Shown: positions 58,234-64,000 of the stretch, piece after piece | How positions within the stretch are numbered: position 1 is the first letter of the stretch | Layout: each line of letters starts with the position of its first letter | Assembly: GCF_008973825.1 (NCBI RefSeq) | Contig: NZ_WCHR01000019.1 | Span: 1-64,000, forward strand | Length of the DNA: 64,000 nt | Source of the DNA: Gemmobacter serpentinus | GTDB taxonomy: Bacteria; Pseudomonadota; Alphaproteobacteria; Rhodobacterales; Rhodobacteraceae | Direction: 5' to 3' | Position numbers and translations under genes: made by a program | Notes under the pieces: generated by a model | Databases searched by the model: none | What the model was told of the DNA's origin: nothing | The model's input: the letters and a program-made list of their open reading frames with translations, nothing else

Positions 58234-59258
58234 TCCGCACGTCTTTGAGTGAACCCGCTTTTCCGGTTTTCCGTAAACTCGGTTTTCCGGCTTTGTTGCT
58301 TGCCGCGACCATGCTCGCTGGCTGCGCCACCAACCGGACACCGCAATTCAGCTACGACGCCGATGTCCCGCCTCTTCCGTCCGCGCAGGCTCCCATCACC
58401 GATGCACGCCCAAGGCCGCTGCATGTGCCGCCCACCTGGAATGTGGCGCGGGGCGGCGAGGCTGCCGGCACGGCCACCGGCCGCGTTGAGAACGCCAATG
58501 CCGCCGCCCGTGTCGAGCCGCGTCGCGAAGGCTATTACAATGCCATACAGATCTATCCCTGGTCGGAAGGTGCGCTCTACCAAGTCTATGCCGCCGTCGG
58601 ACAGATCACCACCATCGCGCTGGAGCCGGGCGAGAACCTGACCGGCGCGGGACCGATCGCCGCCGGCGACACGGCCAGGTGGGTGATCGGCGACACAGAG
58701 AGCGGAAGCGGTCCGACGCGCCGAGTGCATGTGCTGGTGAAGCCAACCCGGCCGGACATCTCGACCAACCTCGTCATCACCACCGACCGGCGCATCTACA
58801 TGATCGAACTTCGCGCCCGCGAAGCGCTCTATATGCCTGCCGTGGCATGGGCGTATCCGGCACCGCCGCCGGGCAGCCGAGCGACCGCGCCGTCGGTCCC
58901 CGTCATCCCGGCCGAGGCCGCGCGGAACTATCGCTACGCCTTGCAGCTGCAAGGCGACAGCCCGCCATGGCGTCCAGTCTCCGTCTTCGATGACGGCAGG
59001 CGCGTCTATGTCGTCTTCCCACGCGGCATCGTGCAGGGCGAGATGCCGCCCCTGTTCGTTCTCGGTTCCGACGGCGAACCGCAGATCGTCAATTCGCGCA
59101 TCCACCAAAATGTCCTGATCGTCGACAGGCTGTTCGGCGCGGCGGAACTGCGCCTTGGCAGCGGTGACCGCCAGCAGGTGGTCAGAATCGTCCGTATCGA
59201 GCAGAGACAGGCCGCTACCCAGTCGGCCGACGCGACCACGGGAGGATCGCCTTCATGA
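58230..59258 (+). CDS. trbG: Conjugal transfer lipoprotein TrbG (VirB9-like)
   Basis: The 342-residue protein has a lipobox MLAGC at the end of its signal peptide (residues ~28-32) and the VirB9/CagX domain, e.g. NAIQIYPWSEGALYQVYAAVGQITTIALEPGE and a C-terminal WRPVSVFDDGRRVYVVFP. Outer-membrane-associated ring component together with TrbI. Confidence 0.96.
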   Translation: MIRTSLSEPAFPVFRKLGFPALLLAATMLAGCATNRTPQFSYDADVPPLPSAQAPITDARPRPLHVPPTWNVARGGEAAGTATGRVENANAAARVEPRREGYYNAIQIYPWSEGALYQVYAAVGQITTIALEPGENLTGAGPIAAGDTARWVIGDTESGSGPTRRVHVLVKPTRPDISTNLVITTDRRIYMIELRAREALYMPAVAWAYPAPPPGSRATAPSVPVIPAEAARNYRYALQLQGDSPPWRPVSVFDDGRRVYVVFPRGIVQGEMPPLFVLGSDGEPQIVNSRIHQNVLIVDRLFGAAELRLGSGDRQQVVRIVRIEQRQAATQSADATTGGSPS

Positions 59259-60385
59259 GCGATACCAACACCGCCGCGCCCATGCGGTTGCGCGCCGAGC
59301 CGCCCCGCGTCACCCGCTTGTCCCGCAAGGTGCTGGCAGGCGTCGGCGCCGCCGCGCTTCTCGGCGTCGGGGGAGCGCTGATCTATGCGCTCCAGACCCG
59401 CGAGGCGGGGCCGGGAGGAGGCGAACTCTACTCAACCGAGAACCGTCCCACTGCGGATGGCCTCGCCGGTCTCCCGCGCGATTATACTGGCCCGATCCTG
59501 GGGCCGGCATTGCCGGGCGACCTTGGCCGGCCAATCCTCGATGCACAAAATCGGGGACAGCCGATCGTTCCGCCTGCCATCACAACCCCTGCCGTCGATC
59601 CCGAGGAGCAACGCCGCCTCGCGGAAGAAGAAGCCGCACGGTTGAGCAACGTATTTTTCCAGTCAGGCCCACGCACGGGAGGTCCGGCCGGAACAGCCAT
59701 GCCCGGACTGGCTGGGCTCACAGGACAACCGGACGGAACGGCGGGCCAGAATCGCCATACCGCTTTCCTCAACGGGCCGGTGGACCGGCAGACCGTCGCT
59801 CCGGATCGCGTCGCACCGCCGGCCTCGCCCTACATCCTTCAAGCCGGAGCCGTGATCCCGGCCGCGCTCATCACCGGCATCCGTTCCGACCTTCCGGGCC
59901 AGATCACCGCACAGGTGACGGAGAACGTCTATGACAGCCCCACCGGCTCGCTGCTCCTGATCCCGCAGGGAACGCGCATCATCGGCCAATATGATGATGG
60001 CGTGACCTTCGGCCAGCGCAGGGTGCTCTTGGTGTGGAATCGCCTGATCCTGCCGGGCGGACGCTCCATCGTGCTTGAGCGCCTGCCGGGCGCGGACGCC
60101 AGCGGCTATGCCGGCCTTGAGGACGGGATCGACTACCACTGGTGGGATCTGATGAAAGCGGCTGGCCTCTCCACGCTGCTCGCGGTCGGCGCGGAGCTGG
60201 CGACCAGCGACGAGGACCGGCTTATCCGGGCCATCCGCGACGGCGCACAGGATACCGTCAATCAGGCGGGCCAACAGATCGTGCAACGTCAGTTGCAGGT
60301 TGCCCCCACGCTGACCATCCGGCCGGGCTTCCCGGTCAGGATCATCGTGACCCGCGACCTTGTATTCGAGCCGGCAGGAGGTTGA
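59255..60385 (+). CDS. trbI: Conjugal transfer protein TrbI (VirB10-like)
   Basis: The 376-residue protein has an N-terminal membrane helix (VLAGVGAAALLGVGGALIYAL), a proline-rich periplasmic linker and the VirB10 domain (ILQAGAVIPAALITGIRSDLPGQITAQVTENVYDS, LLIPQGTRIIGQYDDGV). Spans the envelope and connects the inner-membrane complex to TrbG. Confidence 0.97.
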   Translation: MSDTNTAAPMRLRAEPPRVTRLSRKVLAGVGAAALLGVGGALIYALQTREAGPGGGELYSTENRPTADGLAGLPRDYTGPILGPALPGDLGRPILDAQNRGQPIVPPAITTPAVDPEEQRRLAEEEAARLSNVFFQSGPRTGGPAGTAMPGLAGLTGQPDGTAGQNRHTAFLNGPVDRQTVAPDRVAPPASPYILQAGAVIPAALITGIRSDLPGQITAQVTENVYDSPTGSLLLIPQGTRIIGQYDDGVTFGQRRVLLVWNRLILPGGRSIVLERLPGADASGYAGLEDGIDYHWWDLMKAAGLSTLLAVGAELATSDEDRLIRAIRDGAQDTVNQAGQQIVQRQLQVAPTLTIRPGFPVRIIVTRDLVFEPAGG

Positions 60386-60387
60386 TC

Positions 60388-60627
60388 ATGACCAAGCTGA
60401 GACTCGGCCCGCTGCCCGACGACAAGCCCGTCAAGGTGACGGTGGAGCTGCCCGCGCCGCTTCACCGCGATCTGGTCGCCTATGCCGAGGTGCTGGCCCG
60501 CGAGAGCGGCCAGCCCGTCGCCGATCCCGTCAGGCTCATTGTGCCGATGCTGGAGCGATTTATTGCGACAGATCGCGGCTTCGCAAAAGCACGTCGCTCG
60601 CCCCAATCTGCGAAGCCGCTTGCTTGA
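60388..60627 (+). CDS. DUF2274 protein
   Basis: The 79-residue protein begins LRLGPLPDDKPVKVTVELPAPLHRDLVAYAEVLARESG, an RHH-like fold, and is the regular last gene of trb operons in this ICE family. Function not known, possibly a regulator. It follows trbI by 2 bases and overlaps the convergent LysR gene by 68 bases at its 3' end. Confidence 0.9.
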   Translation: MTKLRLGPLPDDKPVKVTVELPAPLHRDLVAYAEVLARESGQPVADPVRLIVPMLERFIATDRGFAKARRSPQSAKPLA

Positions 60628-61543
60628 GCCTCATAGCCTTGGCAGACGCCGCCTTTGCCATGGAGAGCAACCTGCGGAACGCGGGATTGTCGTTCGCCGG
60701 GGACCAGACCGCCGAAAATGGAAGCACCTCGGCGGCGATGGGTCGGTATGTGATGCCTGGAAGCGCGGCCACCGTCATGGCCTCGCTCACTAGCGTCAGA
60801 CCCTGGCCGATCGCCACCAGCGGCAGCAGGTTATCCCGACCGACCGATTGAACCTGGATCTCGGGATGCCGGCCGAGGTCCGCCAACTCCCGCACCAGAT
60901 GGTCATGGATCTCCTGGCCCGGCGCGGCTTCGCTGACGATGAAGGGCTCATCGGCGAGATCTCCCCACATCACCTCGTCCAAAGCCGCCAGGGGGTGGAG
61001 ATCGGGCAGCACAACGAAAACCCGCTCGGACCACAGAGGCGCCCGGTCGCATCCAGGCCATTCCCGGTCGCCGGTCAGGAAGGCGACGTCGAGGCGGAAC
61101 TGGCGGATGGCCGCGACGTGTTCGGCAGGATCGCCGTCGATCAGTTCGATCCTGACGTCTTTATGAGACCGACCATAGCTTGCCAGCAGCTTTGTCAAAA
61201 AGCCCGAAGCGATGGACGAATAGATGCCGATCCGCACTCGTCCCTGCTCGGATCGTCCTGCGGCGGCAACTTCGTGAGCGCCTTCGTCTATCGTCTTGAT
61301 AGCCCGACGCGCGCGATGAAGGAAACGCTGCCCCGCAAAGGTCTGCGACACGCCCCATGCGTGCCGGTGAAAAAGGGACGCGCCCATCCTGTCTTCGAGA
61401 TCGGCGATGCAACGGCTGATTGCCGATTGCGATAGTCCTAACGAACTCCCTGCCTTTCGGAAGCTGCCATGTTCGGCAGCGGCTATGAAGTAGCGAAGGT
61501 GACGAAGCTCGATGGAGTCAGGGAACTTGGCGGTCTCCTTCAT
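60560..61543 (-). CDS. LysR-family regulator at the end of the trb operon
   Basis: Start taken at 61543 (327 residues); an upstream Met at 61621 would add 26 residues. N-terminal HTH: IELRHLRYFIAAAEHGSFRKAGSSLGLSQSAISRCIADLEDRMGASLFHR; C-terminal effector domain with GIYSSIASGFLTKLLASYGRSHKDVRIELIDG. A LysR gene facing the trb operon is common in these ICEs, suggesting it regulates transfer, but its effector is unknown. Convergent overlap with DUF2274 could make antisense RNA. Confidence 0.9.
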   Translation of the reverse strand: MKETAKFPDSIELRHLRYFIAAAEHGSFRKAGSSLGLSQSAISRCIADLEDRMGASLFHRHAWGVSQTFAGQRFLHRARRAIKTIDEGAHEVAAAGRSEQGRVRIGIYSSIASGFLTKLLASYGRSHKDVRIELIDGDPAEHVAAIRQFRLDVAFLTGDREWPGCDRAPLWSERVFVVLPDLHPLAALDEVMWGDLADEPFIVSEAAPGQEIHDHLVRELADLGRHPEIQVQSVGRDNLLPLVAIGQGLTLVSEAMTVAALPGITYRPIAAEVLPFSAVWSPANDNPAFRRLLSMAKAASAKAMRLKQAASQIGASDVLLRSRDLSQ

Positions 61544-61663
61544 CCGAGGGCCGCCGTCCGGATCATATGCTCTCGGACCATAGGCAAGCCAACTGTCCCT
61601 CTCCGATTGTCGAGCATTCACGCGATGACGAGACGTATCGCGCGTAGCGGGTCATAGCCAGAT

Positions 61664-61707
61664 CATACAACATTTGAACACATAAACAACTGTTCAATAT
61701 TTGTATG
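61664..61707. promoter_or_regulatory. Inverted repeat with ArsR/SmtB-type half-sites
   Basis: CATACAACATTTGAACA (61664-61680) is matched by TGTTCAATATTTGTATG (61691-61707), 14 of 17 positions pairing around a 10-base spacer. The AACAACTGTTCAA core is nearly identical to AACAACTATTCAA in the operator at 62367. The small frame at 61705 begins in its right arm. Confidence 0.65.
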
Positions 61708-61872
61708 AAAGAGGAAGATAATCGAGAGAGGCGATGCCACCGCCAGGTCAAGATGCCGAAGTCTCAAAACGAGCCCGTGGCGCTTGAGGATTGCGGTCGT
61801 GGCATGACGGATGCTTGCGGCTTACAACGGTGGCAAGGTCAAGCAGAAAGTTTTCTGAATTTTGCCCCTTGA
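61705..61872 (+). pseudogene. Short frame, possible truncated metal-regulator gene
   Basis: A 55-codon frame (KEEDNRERRCHRQVKMPKSQ at its start) directly after an ArsR-type operator. The N-terminus with a Cys-His pair could be the beginning of an ArsR/SmtB protein whose remainder is deleted; the rest (MTDACGLQRWQGQAESFLN) shows no HTH. Weak evidence; it may be noncoding. Confidence 0.3.
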
Positions 61873-61899
61873 CCTTCCAACGGTGGAAAGCCCCATTTT
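61869..61899 (+). promoter_or_regulatory. CueR-type (MerR family) promoter
   Basis: TTGACC at 61869 is followed by CTTCC...GGAAAG arms around AACGGT in a 19-bp spacer and CATTTT as -10. The long spacer with ACCTTCC-type arms is the hallmark of CueR-regulated copA promoters. The HMA chaperone gene starts 28 bp downstream. No cueR gene is in the window. Confidence 0.7.
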
Positions 61900-61927
61900 C
61901 CAGAGGACTCAAATCAAGGAGCCCTCC

Positions 61928-62137
61928 ATGTATCTCTTCACCGTTCCCAACATGACATGCGGCGGTTGCGCCAAGTCGGTAACCAAGGCGCTGCAAATCG
62001 TCGATGCCGCCGCGAAGATCGAGACTGATCCGCCCAAGCGTGAGGTCCGTGTTGAATCATCCGCGACCGAGGCGGACCTGCGTGCCGTTCTCACCGAGGC
62101 GGGCTATCCGGCCGAAGGCGCCCCGGCAGCCGCCTGA
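61928..62137 (+). CDS. HMA-domain copper chaperone (CopZ-like)
   Basis: The 69-residue protein is one heavy-metal-associated domain: YLFTVPNMTCGGCAKSVTKAL with Cys11 and Cys14 as metal ligands. Start at 61928, AAGGAG upstream; a longer frame from 61862 would cover the promoter. It likely passes Cu(I) to the P-type ATPase encoded on the minus strand at the right edge. Confidence 0.92.
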   Translation: MYLFTVPNMTCGGCAKSVTKALQIVDAAAKIETDPPKREVRVESSATEADLRAVLTEAGYPAEGAPAAA

Positions 62138-62206
62138 TGCTACCTCCTGCCCACTGATCATGAGCGTCAAGCTGCTCCCGTAGGTGTCCCCCGGTTCATT
62201 GCAGTG

Positions 62207-62245
62207 TCAAAATGGGCAGTCCTCGGGCTGCCCATTTTGATTTCT
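62207..62245 (+). terminator. Terminator after the copper chaperone gene
   Basis: TCAAAATGGGCAG (62207-62219) pairs perfectly with CTGCCCATTTTGA (62228-62240), 13 bp, followed by TTTCT. Strong intrinsic terminator, possibly bidirectional. Confidence 0.85.
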
Positions 62246-62355
62246 AGGATCAGCCAGATCTTCAACGTCGAAGGCGTCGGCATTGCCCTGTGCGCCGTCA
62301 CGACCCGTCGGTCCTAGAGGCTTCGGGCAGATGGCAAAAAAATTCGCACGGCTGG

Positions 62356-62390
62356 TTGACAAGCATACACTTGAACAACTATTCAAGTGT
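62356..62390 (+). promoter_or_regulatory. Promoter and ArsR/SmtB operator of the CDF gene
   Basis: TTGACA (62356-62361) and TATTCA (62380-62385) form a promoter with an 18-bp spacer. Arms ACACTTGAA (62367-62375) and TTCAAGTGT (62382-62390) are a perfect 9-bp inverted repeat overlapping the -10 box, the usual TGAA-N6-TTCA layout of SmtB/CzrA/CadC operators. Confidence 0.88.
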
Positions 62391-62416
62391 TGACTTGATG
62401 CAACCGGAAACGAGCA

Positions 62417-63451
62417 ATGGCAAACTCATCACACTCCCACAGCGACCATGACGGTCACGACCACTCCAAGCACGACCATAACCACGGCGGCGGCCACGAT
62501 CATGGTCACGATCACGATCATGACCACTCGCATGTCCCGACAGTCACGAAGGACAACGAGCGCAAAATCCTCATTTCCTTTTTCATCATCTTCACCTTCA
62601 TGATCGTGGAGGCCGTCGGCGGCGTGATCTCGGGCTCGCTCGCGCTGCTTGCCGATGCCGGCCACATGCTGACCGACGCAATCGCGCTCGGCCTCGCCTA
62701 TGTCGCCTTCCGCCTCGGTCGGCGGGCCGCGGACGGCCAGCGCACCTTCGGCTATGCCCGCTTCGAGGTGATCGCCGGCCTGGTCAACGCTCTTACGTTG
62801 TTCGGCATCGTCGGCTTTATCGTCTATGAGGCTATCGAACGGTTCCAGGAGCCCCAGCCGGTCCTCGCTGGTTCGATGTTCGTCGTAGCCATCATCGGCA
62901 TGCTCGTGAACCTCTTCGTGCTTTGGTATCTGACGCGCGGAGATTCCGAACACGTCAACGTCAAGGGCGCTGTCCTGCACGTCATGGGCGACCTGCTCGG
63001 CTCGGTGGGTGCGATCGTCGCCGCTGTCGTCATCTGGTATACGGGTTGGACTCCTATCGACCCCATCCTGTCGGTATTCGTGTCTCTGCTGATCCTGCGC
63101 AGTGCATGGAGCCTGCTCAAGAACACTCTGCATATCCTGCTCGAAGGCGCACCTGACAACGCCGGCGCCGACAAGATCTCCGAGCATCTTCTCAAGACTG
63201 TTCCTGGTATCCAGAGCGTCAACCATATCCATGTCTGGTCGCTGACCTCCGGTCGTGTGCTGGCGACGCTTCAGGTGCAGCCGATGGAAGGCGTCGATGT
63301 TCGCAGCGTCATGAAACAGGTCGAGGCCGAACTGAAAACGAAGTTCAAAATCGAACACCCGACGATCGGCATCGACTGGGACGGAGTAGCCAGTTGCACC
63401 TTGGAGGAGCCGAACACCGCGGCGCTATCCCATGCGGGTCATTCGCACTGA
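62417..63451 (+). CDS. czcD: Cation diffusion facilitator, Zn/Co/Cd efflux (CzcD-like)
   Basis: The 344-residue protein has a His/Asp-rich N-terminus (residues 5-40, e.g. HDHGHDHDHDHSH), six membrane helices, and the metal-site motifs LLADAGHMLTDAIALG (His-x-x-x-Asp) and LHVMGDLLGSVG in helices 2 and 5. The C-terminal domain is cytosolic and ends in HAGHSH. Exports divalent metal in exchange for protons. It lies behind an ArsR-type operator and before the arsR gene that probably controls it. Confidence 0.95.
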   Translation: MANSSHSHSDHDGHDHSKHDHNHGGGHDHGHDHDHDHSHVPTVTKDNERKILISFFIIFTFMIVEAVGGVISGSLALLADAGHMLTDAIALGLAYVAFRLGRRAADGQRTFGYARFEVIAGLVNALTLFGIVGFIVYEAIERFQEPQPVLAGSMFVVAIIGMLVNLFVLWYLTRGDSEHVNVKGAVLHVMGDLLGSVGAIVAAVVIWYTGWTPIDPILSVFVSLLILRSAWSLLKNTLHILLEGAPDNAGADKISEHLLKTVPGIQSVNHIHVWSLTSGRVLATLQVQPMEGVDVRSVMKQVEAELKTKFKIEHPTIGIDWDGVASCTLEEPNTAALSHAGHSH

Positions 63452-63496
63452 TCGGTCGCGCCTGATGGTTCACTCAGTTGATCGGGAAGGTTCGAC

Positions 63497-63841
63497 ATGA
63501 ATATCGCAGAAGCCCCTTCGTCCCAAGAGTTGAACTTTCTCGCTGAAACCTTCCGCCTGCTGGGTGATCCCAGCAGGCTGAAGATTCTCCTGCACTGCGA
63601 AGACGGTCCGAAATCCGTGACCGATATTTCCGAGGCGCTGGAGCTTTCGCAGTCGCTCGTCAGCCATCACCTGCGTCTTCTTCGTGGCGCGCGCCTGGTG
63701 ACCCGTGTTCGCCACTCGAAGCAAATGTTCTACGAGGTCACCGACAGGCATGTCGGTGACGTTCTGCTCGACATGCTCTCGCATGCGCGTGAGGAAAGGG
63801 AAGGCGACCCAAAACGCGACATCATCGGTCCTCGTTCTTGA
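63497..63841 (+). CDS. ArsR/SmtB-family repressor, CzrA-like zinc sensor
   Basis: The 114-residue protein has the winged HTH SVTDISEALELSQSLVSHHLRLLRGARLVTRVR and a helix-5 metal site Asp83, His85, His96, Glu99, the spacing used by CzrA/SmtB for zinc or cobalt. No Cys site in helix 3. It likely binds the operator at 62367-62390 and releases it with zinc. Start has GGAAGG upstream. Confidence 0.93.
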   Translation: MNIAEAPSSQELNFLAETFRLLGDPSRLKILLHCEDGPKSVTDISEALELSQSLVSHHLRLLRGARLVTRVRHSKQMFYEVTDRHVGDVLLDMLSHAREEREGDPKRDIIGPRS

Positions 63842-63865
63842 GCAGCCCTTCGCTGGCCTGTGACA

Positions 63866-64000
63866 CTAAATGTCGATCTTGGTAGTTCTCAATCGCAAAG
63901 CGTTGGCAATGACGCTGACCGAAGAGAGCGCCATGGCCAGTGCGGCAAGCGCCGGTGACAACAGCAGCCCCATCACGGGATACAGTAACCCGGCCGCCAC
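63866..64000 (-). CDS. copA: Copper-type P-ATPase, C-terminal end only
   Basis: Minus-strand frame open to the right edge; 44 codons are visible, ending at 63866. The sequence [20 protein letters not shown] followed by [17 protein letters not shown] is the conserved last membrane pair of CopA-type copper ATPases ([13 protein letters not shown]). Convergent with the arsR gene. Works with the HMA chaperone at 61928. Confidence 0.92.
   Translation of the reverse strand: MAAGLLYPVMGLLLSPALAALAMALSSVSVIANALRLRTTKIDI

Overview
The window looks like a GC-rich alphaproteobacterial chromosome, most likely Rhodobacterales (Paracoccaceae-like). The chromosomal flank (1-7725) carries a HasA-type heme-binding/RTX protein running off the left edge, an SseB-family and a uracil-DNA-glycosylase-family gene, a divergent NhaA antiporter, and a capsule/Kdo cluster (KpsT-like ATPase, KpsE-like export protein, KdsA). 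No organism name can be read directly from the sequence; the assignment is inference from gene families and base composition.

From about 7725 to beyond the right edge lies an integrative and conjugative element (ICE). Its left end is a displaced 3' fragment of a tRNA-Arg(CCG) gene (attL), followed by a P4-type tyrosine integrase. Next come a DUF433/DUF5615 toxin-antitoxin pair whose toxin gene is split by an IS66 element (8-bp target duplication and terminal repeats are visible), a nickel/cobalt-type efflux operon with a CsoR/RcnR-family repressor and a palindromic operator, and a small P-loop kinase.

15208-37590 is the accessory maintenance block: ArdC, a PP-loop (PAPS-reductase-like) protein, a ParB-like protein, a secreted SNase-like nuclease, a DarB-like DNA methylase-helicase fusion, a Toprim protein, a DUF2493 protein, SSB, an XRE regulator, and many conserved-looking unknown genes. 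These genes are preceded by families of repeated, structured leaders: a double-hairpin leader with an AGAGG loop, a hairpin with an ATGGT loop, terminator-like hairpins placed just before the ribosome binding site, and a duplicated segment of about 350 bp. The block also contains an IS110-type element with a long 3' noncoding end, an inverted decayed ssb copy and a frameshifted DUF6499/DUF2285 gene.

37728-47466 is the plasmid-like and DNA-processing module: excisionase-like HTH, RepA with three iteron-like repeats inside its own coding sequence, ParA, a DNA methyltransferase, an RHH protein, DUF2840, TraF-type S26 peptidase, DUF736, lytic transglycosylase, a candidate oriT, a VirD2-like relaxase with DUF3363, TraG and CopG. 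A cargo module (LysR plus a divergent SDR/EamA/PNPOx-like operon) sits between copG and trbB. 50979-60627 is a full trbBCDEJKLFGI-type mating-pair formation operon plus DUF2274, facing a LysR gene. The right end is a metal-resistance island: CueR-type promoter plus HMA copper chaperone, ArsR-type operator plus a CDF efflux protein and a CzrA-like ArsR repressor, and the C-terminus of a copper-type P-ATPase running off the window.

Together the modules describe a mobile element that integrates at tRNA-Arg, could replicate transiently through RepA, carries anti-restriction functions and metal-efflux cargo, and transfers through a Trb type IV secretion system. The repeated structured leaders and the intragenic iterons are the features I consider least explained.
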